Shown piece after piece: positions 7,410 to 22,400 of a stretch of DNA of 64,000 bases. The notes below the pieces were generated by a model. It was not told where the DNA came from and did no database searches. It worked only from the letters and a program-made list of their open reading frames with translations. Positions within the stretch are counted from its first letter, which is position 1. The number at the start of each line of letters is the position of its first letter. A program made the position numbers and the translations under genes. The stretch comes from Planctomycetaceae bacterium (GTDB taxonomy: Bacteria; Planctomycetota; Planctomycetia; Planctomycetales; Planctomycetaceae): positions 1 to 64,000 of the forward strand of contig JAKFVC010000092.1 of the NCBI GenBank assembly GCA_021732415.1, read 5' to 3'.

Positions 7410-10400
7410 GTGTCATTGTATTCTCGCGGCCACTCGCGCTTCGGATATTTGCAGGCCGCTCAACTGTTTTTCCAAAGCCTGCTGCGAGGCCGCCAGCGGC
7501 GTCTGAGCCGGTGTGCGCGTTTCCGAGTTGAGGGCCCGATTGCCATTCAAGTCCTGGAGGAACGCGTTCTGTTGTCGGGATCGCCGCTGGATGACTCGGC
7601 ACTGAATTCGATCGTCATCTCGCAGCCAGTTGCCGACGGTGTCTTCATGCTGTATCAAAATCAGCCTGGAACTGTCACGCCGTCGGATTTGGCGAGCACT
7701 CATCCACTTGGTCAGGTCAGTTCGAATCTCAGCGCCGTCGTCCAGAATCAACCCGGCTCGTTTGATATCGTCCTGCACTATGGGTCACAGATCAGTTCCA
7801 ATTCTGCGGCGATGAGTGCGTTCCTGCGTGCGGCACAGTTCTGGGAGTCCCAATTCACCGACCCCGTCACCATCAACATTGATGCCGAGTTCGGCACCAG
7901 CGACATTTTTGGAACGGCATTTGGCGCGACGACTCTGGGGAGCACGCAGTCCTTCACGACCGGCTATGCCTATAGCGATATCCGCGATGCGTTAATTCAA
8001 GACGCGTCATCAGACGAGTCCGTCACCAGCTTGCTGCCAACCGTGGGGGCGTTGACCTTCAATAGTCCCGCCGGAATCACTCCCTACCCGTATGCGGGAC
8101 AAACACTGATTGGCATTAATCGGGCGAATGCTCTGGCGCTGGGGTTCACCAATATTCCGGGTGCGGCGTCGATCGCTGAACCGGGCGCCGTGATTGATGC
8201 GTCGATCAGCTTCAACAGTCAGTTTGCGTTTGATCTGGATAATTCGAACGGAGTCAGCGCCGGGACCTATGACTTTGAGGCGGTCGCTTTGCATGAGATT
8301 GGTCACGCGCTGGGCTTCGTTAGCGCCAACGACACGGTCGACTATGCGGTCTCGCACGGCCAAACGGGAAATCTGGCACCCGCCCCGATGGACCTGTTTC
8401 GAGTTGCCCCGGGGCAGGGCGCCAATTTCTCGACAGCCACACGTATCATGAATACGGGGACCGCGTTCTCCACGCAGGTCTTTTACGACGGCAAATTCAG
8501 TGTCTCGGCGTTTGCCGGAAAACCGGGCGTCTCGGGCCTGGCGACGGGGGACATTCCGATGTCTACGGGGGTCAGCCTGGGTGACGGCAACCAGGCGAGC
8601 CACTTCAAGGCGGATGATATTACCGGCGTGAATATCGGCGTCATGGACCCGACTCTGACCAGTGGAGTCCTGGGTGCGGTGACGCGCAACGATTTGCGGG
8701 TCCTGGGACTGATTGGCTGGGACTGGAAGGACAATGGTTCGTTTTCCACGGTCAAACCGACTGTGACCGTCACGCCCACCGCGACATTTGACACGACGCC
8801 GGCGTTATCGGGCACTGTGAGCGAATCCGGAGCCAACGTTTATATCCGCCTGCCTGGAGTGTTCGGGAACGACGTCACCACTCTGACCTTGGACGGGCAG
8901 TTGGGCGGGGTGAATCATGGAACCGGGTCCTTCACGTTGACCAACTCCGCGGCGTCTGCCACCGATATTGTCCGCATGGATTTGATCCTCTCCGACGATC
9001 CGAACAACAATTCGTTCGGAACCGACCTGAACGAAGGAGATTTTGTCGCGGTCAGTTCCACGTCGGTTGTCGGGTTGCTCACGCCGCAGAATGACACCAA
9101 CTACACAGATCAGGACGTTCGCACCCGGACCAAATTGTTGACGTTAACATTCAACAGCTTCAATCCGGGGGACGCATTTACCTGGGATATCTGGGTCTGG
9201 AACGGAACGACACTGCAGGCGACCACGGCCGATGCCTTGATTGGCTCGCTGGTCAAGATCACGTATAGCAACGGGATTACGGTAACCAACACGCTGGCCG
9301 CAGTCAGCGGCAATCCCACCGCCGCCAGCACCACGCTGACGGTACCGCATTATTTGCCCACGACAAATAATGGAGTTCTCTGGAACCTGGCCGATAATCT
9401 TCTGCCAACTTTAACTGTCGGCCAGACGTATGACGTTCAAACTCTGATCGTCGACAGCTCGGGTGCGCAAGCGACCGACTCGTCCTCTAGTGAACTGTCG
9501 ATTCAAAGCACTGCGACGATCTCGGTGTCGATCGTGAAAGTGACCGACGGCGCCGAGGCCAGCGCGCCGACGAATGGTTTATTCCGAGCCACGCTGTCAT
9601 CTGCCAGCCCCACCGACACGATCGTGAATTACTCGGTCTCCGGGACGGCCACACCCGGTTCAGGGAACGACTACACGGCGCTGTCGGGCACTGTCACCAT
9701 CCCGGCGGGACAGCTCACTGCCAATATCACGGTCACGGTCCTGAATGATGCGACCGTGGAAGCCACCGAGACGGTCGTGGTGACCGTAACCAGTGTGAGT
9801 GGCGATCCGTCGCTCCAGATTGGCGGGACCACGTCGAGTAATTTTCAGGGGACATTCGCTCCGGTCACCTGGTTCACCAATTTCACCCCGGGAGGCACGG
9901 TCAATACGACCAATGCACCGGCTTCGATCAGCGTGACCTCACCCAATGCCGGTTCCAACGGGTATGTCGAATATGGCCACTCGCTGACGACCAGCGGAGT
10001 TATCAGTTTCTCCTGGAGTTACACGACCGGTAACGGAGCTGCAGCGGACTATCCGCAATATCGGCTCAATGGGGTCTACACGCTGATGCCAGGCTACAGT
10101 ACCTCGGGCAGCGGCACCCAGAGCGGCACGGCGGTCATTCCCGTGAAAAGCGGAGACGTGTTTTACTTTGACATGGAGACCGTGGACGGGCTGGGGGGAT
10201 CGGCGACGACGGTCTTCTCGAACTTCGTCATGACCACCTATTCCAATGCCACCTTGAATATTACAGACAACGACACGGCGACCGTGTCGATCGCGAAGAT
10301 TACCGACGGCATCGAGACCAGTTCGCCGACAAACGGGTTGTTCCGCGTGACGCAGACGGCGGCCAGTTCCACTAATACCGTTGTGAGTTACTCCATTGGG

Positions 10401-13400
10401 GGGACGGCTACACCTGGGTCAGGTCTGGACTATACCACGTTGACCGGCTCCGTCACGATCCCGGCCGGGCAGCTGACGGCCGACATTACGGTGGCGGTGC
10501 TCAATGATGCCATCGTGGAAGCCACCGAGACGGTCGTGTTGTCACTGACGACGCTGGTGGGAAACTCCGGGATCACGATCGGTTCCGGGACGACCACTGG
10601 ATTTCAGGGAGCCTTCGCTCCCGCTACCTGGACCTTCAGCGCGGGTCCCGGGGGGACTGTCAACACGTCGAGCGCCCCGACGTCGATCTCCCTGGTTTCC
10701 GGAAACAGCAGTACCAGCGGGAACACCGATTACACGCACACTGTCACGTCCAGTGGAACCATCAGTTTCTCCTGGAGCTATTCCACGGCCGACGGGGCGA
10801 GTTGGGATTATCCGCGGTATTTGATCAATGGAGTCGCCACCACGCTGCCTGGCTACAGCACGAGCGGATCCAACGTCCAGAGCGGCACGGCTTCAATCCC
10901 CGTGACTGCTGGAAGCACCTTCGGCCTGCGCATGTATACGGTCGATGGCGCGGCGGGCGCAGCAACAACCGTGTTCTCGAACTTTGTCGCGGCGTCACTT
11001 TCCAACGCAACCGTGAACATTACGGACAACGATTCGGCGACGGTCACCATTGCGAAGTTGACCGACGGAACCGAGACCAGCACGCCGACGAATGGCTCGT
11101 TCCGCGTCACCCAGACGGCGGTCAGTTCGATGAACACCGTCGTGAGTTATGCGATCGCCGGAACGGCCACCTCCGGGAGTGACTACACTACGCTCACTGG
11201 CACCGCGACCATCCTGGCCGGGCAACTCACGACCGACATCACGGTGCCGGTACTCAATGACAACATCGTGGAACCCACCGAAACTGTGGTGGCAACGCTG
11301 ACTGGACTGACAGGAAATTCACTCGTTACGCTCCCCGCGACCTCGGTCAGTAATTTTCAGGGGACATTTGCTCCGGTCACCTGGTTTACCAATTTCACCC
11401 CGGGAGGCACGGTCACTACGACCAGCGCACCGGCTTCGATCACCCTGACCTCACCCAATGCCGGGTCCAACGGCTATGTCGAATATGGACACTCGGTGAC
11501 GTCCAGTGGAACCATCAGTTTCTCCTGGAGTTATACGACCGGTAACGGAGCTGCAGCGGACTATCCGCAGTATCGGCTCAATGGGGTCTCCACGCTGTTG
11601 CCCGGTTACAGTACCTCGGGCAGCGGCACCCAGAGCGGCACGGCGGTCATTCCCGTGAGTAGCGGAGACACGTTTTACTTTAAAATGACGACCGCGGACG
11701 GACTGGGAGGATCCGCGACGACGGTCTTCTCGAACTTCGTCGTGACCACCTTGCCCAGCGCCACCGTGAACATTACTGACAACGATTCGGCGACCGTGAC
11801 GATTACGAAGATTACGGACGGGGCCGAGACCAGCACACCGACGAACGGCGTGTTCCGAGCCACGCTGTCGGCCGCCAGTTCCGTGAATACCGTGCTGAAT
11901 TACATCGTCGGCGGCACAGCCACCCCCGGCTCAGGACAGGACTACACGACGCTGTCGGGTACAGCCACCATCCCGGCCGGACAGTTGACGGTCGACATCT
12001 CGGTGCCCGTACTGAACGATGCTCTCGTCGAAGGGACAGAGACTGTCATCCTGACGCCGACCACACTGACGGCAAATCCGCGCATCGCCTTCGCTGGTAC
12101 CGCGTCCAATGATTTCCAGGGGACATTCGCCCCTGCCACCTGGACCTTCAGCGCGGGGCCCGGAGGCACCGTCAACACGGCCAGCGCTCCGGCCACCATT
12201 TCCCTGACTTCCGGGAACTCCAGTTCCTCTGGCGGCACCGATTATACACACTCGATCACGGCCATCGGATCGATCAGTTTTTCCTGGAGCTACTCCACGA
12301 ATGATGGGGCACAGTGGGACTATCCGCAGTACCTGATCAACGGGGTCGCCACACTGCTGCCTGGTTACAGTACCTCGGGGGCCACCAGCCAAACCGGCAC
12401 CGCATCCATCGCGGTGAATGCCGGAGACGTCTTCGGGTTGCGAATGTATACTGTGGACGGAGTCGGCGGGGCTGCGACGACGGTGTTTTCGAGCTTTGTC
12501 TCGGTCGCCATCTCCAGCACCACGCTGAACATTACCGACAACGACACCGCGACGGTGTCGATCGCGAAAATCCTCGATGGGGCCGAAACTGCCAGTCCAA
12601 CCGCGGGCAAGTTCCGCGTCACCCAGACCGCCGTCAGTACCACGGATACTGTGGTCACCTATTCAGTCACCGGGACCGCTCTGCCCGGGACGGGTAACGA
12701 TTACACGACGCTCACCGGGACCGTCACCATCCTGGCTGGTCAGACTACCGCCGACATCGACGTAACCGTGTTGAGCGACGCAGTCGTCGAACCAACCGAG
12801 ACCGTCATCGTCACGCTGACCGGTTTCGGGGCTCATGATGCTGACATCACACTGAACGCAGTGGCGGCCAATAGGACCGCGACCGTCAACATCACCGATA
12901 ATGACACAGCGACCGTCTCCATTGCGAAGATCACCGATGGGGCCGAGCAGATCACGCCCGTCAATGGACTGTTCCGAGTCACCCAGACGGCCATTAGTTC
13001 CACAGACACGGTTGTCACCTATGCGGTGACCGGGACTGCGACCCCCGGCGTGGGGAACGATTACAGCACGCTCACCGGGACTGTGACCATCCTGGCCGGG
13101 CAGACGACCGCCGATATTATCGTTTCCGTGCTGAACGACTCGATCAGTGAGTCGACAGAAACGGTCATCCTGACACTGACCGGCTTCGGGTCTCATGACG
13201 CCGACATTACGCTGGATGCACTCGCCGCAAATCGGACCGCGACCGTCAACATCGCCGACATTAACTTGTCGAAGGTCTCCATCACGAAAATCCTGGATGG
13301 GGCCGAGACAGATACTCCCACCAACGGCAAATTCCGCGTCGCGCAGACGCTCACTGTGGCCATCGATACGGTCATCAACTATGCGATTACCGGTACGGCG

Positions 13401-16400
13401 ACCGCAGGTGGTGATTACACCACGCTGACGGGCACGGTGACCATCCTGGCCGGGCAGTTGACGGCCGATATCGACGTGACCGTGCTGAACGACGCGATTG
13501 TCGAAGGGACCGAGACCGTTGTCGTCACGTTGACGAGCCTGGGCGCTCATGATCCGACGGTTGCACTCGACGGCGTTCCGGCCAATCTGACCGCCACGGT
13601 CGCCATCACGGATAATGACACGGCGGCAGTTTCCATTGCTCAAATCGGCGACGGAGCCGAGCGGTCCACGCCGATCAACGGCCTGTTCCGAGTGACCCAG
13701 ACTGCCGTCAGCTCGACAAATACCGTTGTCACCTATTCGATTGCTGGTACTGCCACGCCCGGTGTGGGGAATGACTACACCACCTTGTCGGGAACCGTGA
13801 CGATCCTCGCCGGGCAGACGACGGTCGATATTGTCGTCCCCGTGTTGAACGACGCGATTACCGAAGTGCCCGAAACGGTCATCCTGACATTGACCAGCCT
13901 CGGAGCCCACGACTCCGACATCACGCTGGATGGAGTCGCCGCGAACCTGACCGCGACGGTCAACATCGTCGACATTGTTCTGGCGACCGTCTCCGTGGCA
14001 CAAATCCAGGACGGCGCCGAGACCAATACGCCCACCGACGGCAAGTTCCGCCTCACGCAGACCGCAACCGTAGCGACTGACACCGTTGTCAACTATGCGA
14101 TTACTGGAACGGCGACGAACGGCAGTGATTACACGACGCTGACGGGGACGGTCACGATCCTGGCCGGCGAGACGACCGCCGATATCGATGTGACCGTGTT
14201 GAATGACGCGTTTGTCGAAGGGACCGAAGGTGTCGTCGTGACGCTGACCGGGTTTGGCAGCCACGATCCGGGGGTCTTTCTGGACGTCATTCCCGCGAAT
14301 GTGACCGCGACGGTTAATATTACAGACGATGACACAGCGACCGTCTCGCTCGCGATGATCACCGATGGAGCTGAGACCAACACGCCGACCAACGGCCTGT
14401 TCCGAGTCACCCAGACGGCGATCAGTTCGACGAATACCGTTGTCAACTATTCGATTACTGGCACGGCGGTCGCCGGCGCGGGGAAGGACTATACGACGCT
14501 GACTGGAACCGTGACGATTCCCGCCGGACAGACGACGGCTGATATCAGCGTCCCCGTGCTCAACGACTCGATTATCGAAGGTGCCGAAACGGTCATCCTG
14601 ACACTGGCCAGCTTCGGAACGCATGACTCCGATATCACACTGGACAGCGTCGCAGCCAATCTGACCGCGACGGTCAACATCACGGATGATGACACGGCGA
14701 CCGTCTCCATTGTGAAGACCAGCGACGGGGCCGAGCAGGCCACACCGCTCAACGGCGTCTTCCGCGTGTTCCTGACGGCGATTAGCTCGAGCGATACTGT
14801 TGTCAATTACGCGATTGGCGGCACCACCACCGCGGGCGCGGGGAACGATTACACCACGCTGACGGGGACCGTCACGATCCTGGCCGGACAGACGACCGCT
14901 GATATTATCGTTCCCGTGTTGAATGACGCGATCGTGGAAGGCAGTGAAACGGTCATCCTGACGCTGAACGGTTTCGGGGCCCATGATCCCGATATCGCGC
15001 TGGATGGGGTAGCGGCCAATCGGACGGCCACGGTCACGATCACCGACAACAACACGGCGAAGATCACTCTGGCCAAAATCCAGGATGGTGCCGAGACGAA
15101 TACCCCCACCGCTGGCAAGTTCCGCGTCACGCAGTCGGCTGTCGCCACGACCGACACCGTGATCAACTACAGCATTGCCGGAACGGCCACGGCGGGGAGC
15201 GATTACACGACGCTCACGGGGACCGTCACGATCCTGGCCGGGCAGACCACAGCCGATATCGACGGGCTGGTCCTCAATGACGCGCTCGTCGAAGGGGCCG
15301 AGACTGTCATCGTGACGTTGACCGGGCTGGGGGCACACAACCCCAGTGTCACGCTGGACTCGATCCCGGCGAATCTGACGGCGACCGTCAACATCACTGA
15401 CGATGACACGGCGACGGTCTCCATCGCGAAGATCACCGACGGGTCTGAAACCAACACGCCGACGAACAGCCTGTTCCGAGTCACCCAGACGGCAATCAGC
15501 TCCACGAACACTGTTGTCAACTATTCGATTGCTGGTACGGCAATCGCCGGCGCCGGGAAGGACTACACGACGTTGACCGGGACCGTGACGATCCTCGCCG
15601 GGCAGACCACGGCCGATATCAGCGTCCCCGTGCTGAACGACGCGATTGTCGAAGGGACGGAGACTGTCGTTGTGACACTGACCACCTTCGGGACGCACGA
15701 TCCGGAGATCATGCTGGACGGGAACTCGGCCAACCTGACCGCGACCGTCAACATCACTGATGACGATACGGCGACCGTCTCGATCGCGAAGATTACCGAC
15801 GGGGCCGAGCAGGCCTCGCCGGTCAACGGGCTGTTCCGAGTCACCCAGACGGCGATCAGTTCGTCTGACACCGTTGTCAACTATTCGATTGCCGGTACAG
15901 CCACTCCCGGTGCCGGGAACGATTACACCACGCTGACGGGAACGGTAACGATCCTCGCGGGGCAGACTACGGCCGATATTAGCGTCCCCGTGCTCAACGA
16001 CGCGATCGTCGAAGGGAACGAGACGGTCATCGTGACGTTGACCGACTTCGGTGCTCATGACCCCGACATCACGCTCGATGCGAACCCGGCCAACCTGACC
16101 GCCACGGTGACTATCACCGACATCAACACGGCGAAAATCACGCTGGCAAAAATCCAGGACGGGGCCGAGACGAATACTCCCACCGCTGGCAAGTTCCGCG
16201 TCACCCAGTCCAACGTTGCGGTCACCGACACGGTGGTGATCTATGCCATGACCGGTACGGCCACGGCGGGAAGTGACTATACGACGCTGACCGGAACCGT
16301 CACCATCCTGGCCGGTCAGACCACGGCTGATATCGATGTCCCGGTCCTGGATGACGCGCTTGTCGAAGGGAACGAAAGCGTCGTGGTGACGCTGACCGGG

Positions 16401-19400
16401 CTGGGGGCTCACGATCCACGCGTTTCGCTGGACTTGATCGCGGCCAACTTGACGGCGACCGTCAACATTACGGACGATGATACGGCGACCGTTTCGATTG
16501 CGAAGATCACCGATGGCGCCGAGACGAACTCGCCAATCAACGGTGTGTTCCGCGTGACCCAGACCGCGATTAGTACGACCAACACGATCATCACGTATGT
16601 CATCACAGGTTCGGCCGTGCCCGGTGCGGGGAATGATTACACGACTCTGACGGGAACCGTGATGATCCCGGCCGGTCAGACCACCGCTGATATCAACGTG
16701 GCCGTGCTGAACGATGCGATCGTCGAAGGAACCGAGACCGTCGTCGTGACGCTGAACGGACTTGGCGCTCATGACCCTGATATCTCGCTAGATGGCGTCT
16801 CGACCAATCTGACCGCGACCGTCGACATCACCGACAACGATACGGCGACGGTCTCTATCGCGAAGATCGCTGATGGTGCCGAGCAAGCCACGCCGACCAA
16901 CGGCCTGTTCCGAGTCACCCAGACGGCCATCAGCACGACCGATACGGTGATCACCTATGCGATTGGCGGGACGGCGACTGCCGACACCGATTACGTCGCG
17001 TTGTCCGGCACAGTGACAATTCCCGCCGGTCAGACAACGGCCGATATCAGCGTGCCGGTGCTGGACAATCCCGAGATTGAAGCTGAGGAGACTGTCGTGG
17101 TGACGTTGACTGGTTTTACCAGTCACGATCCGGACATTACATTGGATTCGAACTCGGCCAATCGGACGGCAGCGGTCAAGATTACCGACAACGATAAGGC
17201 CACATTCTCAATCAACGACGTCACCGCAATTGAGAGCGACGGAGTGCTGGTGTTTGCCATCACCACGGACGTTCCCATGGAGATTGATATTGTTGTCGAT
17301 GTGACATTCACCGACGGAACAGCCATTGGGGGCGCAACGGACTATGCCAGCTCGATCCAGCACATCACCTTCCTGGCAGGCCAGATCAGCCAGACAGTTT
17401 CTGTCACGCTGAATGACGATCAGCTCGTCGAAGCGACCGAGAAGTTCACCGCGGCACTGAGTACCGCAACGCCTCTGGGTGGCCGTACCGTGGACCTTAG
17501 CGATACGGGGACTGGCACGATCACCGATGACGACACGGCCGTGTTTACGCTGGATGATGTGACGGCCAATGAGAGCGACGGAGTGCTGGTCTTTAATCTC
17601 TCGACCGATACGCCGCTGGATACGAATGTCACTATCAATGTCACATTCACGGATGGCACGGCAACCGGTGGGACCGACTACACCAGCACGTCTCAACAGA
17701 TTACGTTTGTCGCCGGCCAGACATCCAAATCGGTGAGCGTGCCTCTCATCAATGACAGCGTGGTGGAAACGACCGAAGCCTTCACCGCTGCCCTGCGGCT
17801 CAGTTCCGCCATCGGCGATCGCCAAACCAACGTTTCCGATACCGCCATCGGGACCATCATCGACAATGACGCTGCGACCTTCACGATTACGAATGCGGCG
17901 GCGAATGAAAGTGCCGGACTGCTGGTCTTCAATCTGTCGATGAACAATGCGCTCGATGTGGATGTGACGGTCGATGTCACCTTCACGGACGGCACGGCCA
18001 CCGGAGGAACCGACTACACGAGTGCTGTCCAGCACATTACGTTCCTCGCCGGCCAGACCAGCCAGGCGGTGATTCTCACGCTCACTGACGACAACGAAGT
18101 GGAGGCTGCCGAGACCTTCACCGCGGCCTTAAGTACCAGCACGCCACTCTCTGGCCGCAACGTGGACCTCAGCGATACCGGGGCCTACACGATTACCGAT
18201 AACGACGTCGCCACGTTCACTATGAACACCGTGACGGCGACCGAGACTGCCGGTGTGATGGTGTTCAATCTCACCACTGACAAGGCGCTCGATATTAATG
18301 TCACGATTGATGTGATCTTGATCGATGGGACTGCCACCGGCGGCGGGACCGATTTTTCGAGCACCGTGCAACATGTGACTTTCGTTGCCGGCCGGACCAG
18401 TCAATTGGTCAGCGTGACGCTGATCAACGACAACATCGTCGAGGCCACAGAAACCTTCACCGCAACCATGAGCACGGCGAGCGCGCTCGGTGGCCGCAAT
18501 ATCACATTCAGCGGCACCGGTACGGGCACGATCACCGATGACGACGCAGCCACCATCTCGGTCACCCCGATCAAGGACGGCACCGAAACCGATACCCCAT
18601 TCGTCGGCAACGGCAAGTTCCGAATCGCGCTGTCTGCAGCCAGTTCGACGAACACCGTAGTGACATACTCGGTAGGGGGAACCTCGACAGCGGGAAGTGA
18701 TTACGCGACGCTGTCCGGGACTGCCACAATCCCGGCCGGCCAGACATTCGTTGACGTCGACGTGCCTGTCTTCAATGACGCGCTTCTCGAAGGGACCGAG
18801 ATCGTCATACTGACCGTGACTGGGTTGGGAGCTCACAACCCGGCCATCACTTTGAATCCCATCGCGGCCAACCGTACCGCGACTGTCAGCATCACGGACG
18901 ATGACCTGTTGATGATCATCAGCGCGAACACCGCGGCCGAGTTCGAGAACAGCCCCGCCTCGAATCCAGTCCTGACTGTGGCTGTCAATAATGCTCCCAC
19001 CAACGCCGTGACCCTGTCTTTGTCCGGCCCGGATGCGGCCTTGTTCAAGCTCAACTCCGCCACCGGCCAGTTGACTTTCCTGAACAGCCCCGATTTCGAA
19101 TCGCCTCTCGACCAGGGAGGCAACAATCACTACGACCTGACCGTGACTGCGACAGACAGCCTGGTTCCGACGCATACGGCGCCGCAGAACCTGGTCATCA
19201 TCGTGGCCAATCAGAATGAAGCGCCGACCGTTCTGGCGTTGTCCGGAATTAACACGATTGCGGAGAACCAGCCGGCGGGATCTCCGATCGGTACTTTGTC
19301 CACGACCGACCCCGATAGTGGCGACACCTTTACATATGGGCTGACCCCCGGTGTCGGCAGCGCCGATAATGGATTCTTCCAGATCGTCGGCAATCAGGTG

Positions 19401-22400
19401 CGAACGGCTCAGCCGCTGAACTTCGAAGCCCAGTCCACTTATAACATTCGGATCCGCACGACAGACTCGGGTGGACTGGCCGTCGACAAATCCTTCGTCA
19501 TCTCGGCCACCAACCTGAACGAAGCCCCGACCGACATTGGATTGTCGGGCACGACCGTTCCCGAGAACCAGTCGGCAGGAACCCCCGTCGGCACGCTATC
19601 CAGCACCGACCCCGATGCCGGCGAATCATTTACGTACAGCCTCGTCACGGGGACGGGCAGCACCGATAACGGCCTCTTCCAGATCGTCGGCAATGCCCTG
19701 AAGACCGCCCAGCCGCTGAACTTCGAAGCGCAGTCGGCCTACTCCATTCGGGTCCGCGCGACCGACCTCGCCGGTTTGACGTTCGACAAGATCCTGACCA
19801 TCACGTCCACTAACTTGGATGAAACGCCCACGGGCCTCGCCCTGGCTGGCAACACGGTCGCGGAAAATGAATCCGCGGGCAAATTGGTCGGCGATCTGTC
19901 ATCCACCGACCCCGATTCCGGTGATACGTTCATCTACACGCTGGTCACAGGTGCGGGTAACACTGATAACGCCTTGTTCCAGATCATTGGCAATACATTG
20001 CGGACCGCGCAACCGCTGAACTTCGAAACGCAGCCCACCTACACCGTCCGCATTCGCACGACCGACTCTGGCGGATTGTCGTTCGAAAATACTTTCACCG
20101 TCACGGCGACCGACGTCAACGAAAGGCCGACTAACCTGAACTTGCTGGGCACGACGGTCTCAGAAAACCAGCCAGCCGGAACAGCCGTCGGCACGTTCTC
20201 CAGTGCCGATCCGGATGCCGGAGACTCGTTCACCTACAGCCTGGTGACGGGCTCTGGGAGTACTGATAACACCGCGTTCCAGATTGTCGGTAATTCGCTG
20301 CAGACAGCGCAGCCGCTGAATTTCGAAGCCCGGGCCGTGTACTCGATCCGAGTTCGCACGACCGACCTCGGCGGGCAGACGTTTGAGAAAACCGTGACGA
20401 TCACGGCCACCGATGTGAATGAGGCGCCGACGGATCTCGGCTTGTCTTCGTCTACGGTCGCCGAGAATCAACCCGCGGGAACTACGGTGGGGACGTTGTC
20501 GGGCCTCGATCCCGATTCCGGCGACAGCCTCACCTTCGCCTTGGTCGCAGGTGCCGGCAGTGCTGATAATGGCTCGTTCCAGGTGGTCGGCAACTCGCTG
20601 CGGACATCCCAGCCGCTGAACTTCGAAACCCAGGCCACATACTTAATCCGCCTCCGCGCGACAGATCTCGGTGGACTGACCGTCGAAAAAACGCTCATCA
20701 TCACCGCGACCAATACGAATGACACTCCCACCGATTCTGCCTTGTCTGGTTCCACGGTCGCGGAAAACCTGCCGTCGGTGACCGCAGTCGGTACCTTGTC
20801 CAGTACCGATCCGGATGCCGGCGACACGTTCACTTACACGCTGGTCTCGGGAACAGGCAGCACCGATAACGCCTTCTTCCAGATTGTTGGAAATACGTTG
20901 CGCACTGCGCAACCGCTGGACTTCGAAACGCATGCCGCGTACTCGATCCGCGTCCGCACGACCGACTTCGGCGGCCTGACCTTCGAGAAGATCTACACTA
21001 TTCATGTCACTAACGTCGATGAAACCCCGACGAACCTGGCCCTCTCCGCCAGCACCGTTGCGGAAAGCCAGCCGGCAGGATCAGCGGTCGGGCAACTGTC
21101 GACCACCGACCCCGATCTCGGTGACACGTTCGCCTACACGCTGGTCTCGGGATCAGGCAGCACCGATAATGCGCGATTTCAGATTGTGGGTAATGCGTTG
21201 CAGACCGCGCAACCGCTCGACTTCGAATCTCAGTCTGGATACTTCATTCGCATCCGCACGACTGATGTCGGCGGGCTGAGTGTTGAAAAGACATTTACGA
21301 TTGCGGCTCTCGATGTGAATGAGAAGCCGACGAATTTGATCTTGTCGGCCGATACTGTCACCGAGAATCAACCCGCGGAAACCACGGTCGGCACGCTCAT
21401 CGGGAGCGATCAGGATATTGGAGATTCGCTCACCTATTCGCTGATCTCGGGGACCGGGGGCAACGATAACGGGTTCTTCCAGATCTTCGGCAATACGCTG
21501 CAAACGAGCCTGCCGCTCGACTTTGATACTCAGCCCACGTATGCGGTCCTGGTCCGCGTGACTGACCGCGGCGGATTGACCTTCGACAAATCGTTCACGA
21601 TCATCGTCACCAACGTGAATGAAGCGCCGACCAGTCTCGTCCTGTCCGCCGCGTCGGTCGCCGAAAATCAGATTGCGGGAACGAGTATCGGGACGTTCTC
21701 CACCACCGATCCCGATCTCGGCAATACGTTTACCTATGCCTTCGCCTCGGGAGCAGGCGGCAACGATAACGCACTGTTCCGAATTCTCGGCAACAGTCTG
21801 CGGACCTCCCAGCCGCTCGATTTTGAAGCTCAACCGACGTACTCGATTCGTGTGCGGACGACAGACGGCGAGGGATTAACCTTCGACAAATCGTTCACGA
21901 TCACGCTCACTAATGTCAATGAGGGACCGACCAATCAGGCCCTGTCCGCCGCGACCATCGCCGAGAATCAACCCGTGGGCTCCTTCATCGGCACGTTGTC
22001 CAGCACCGATGTGGATGCGGGCGACACGTTGACCTACACGCTGGTCTCGGGGACGGGTAGTAATGATAACTCGTTCTTCCAGATCGCCGGGAACACTCTG
22101 CGAACATCCCAGGTCCTGAACTTCGAAGCCCAGTCCACGTACTCCATCCGCGTGCGGACCACCGACAGCGGTGGCTTGAACGTGGAGAAAGCCTACCTCG
22201 TCACGGCGACCAACATCAACGAAGAGCCAACCGACCTCACCCTGTCTGACAACAGCATCGCGGAGAACCAGCCGGCGGGAACCGTCATCGGTACGCTCTC
22301 CAGCACTGATCCGGATGCGGGCAGTACGCTGACCTATAGCCTGGTCTCGGGGACTGGTGACACTGGGAATGCGGCATTCGGCATCTCGGGGAATCATCTC

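Noticed and set aside
12663-16772. Antisense open frame of 1369 codons opposite the Calx-beta array
   Set aside because: It repeats with the sense units, has low-complexity Arg/Asp/Gly composition, and follows from the codon bias of the giant gene. There is no ribosome site or family similarity.
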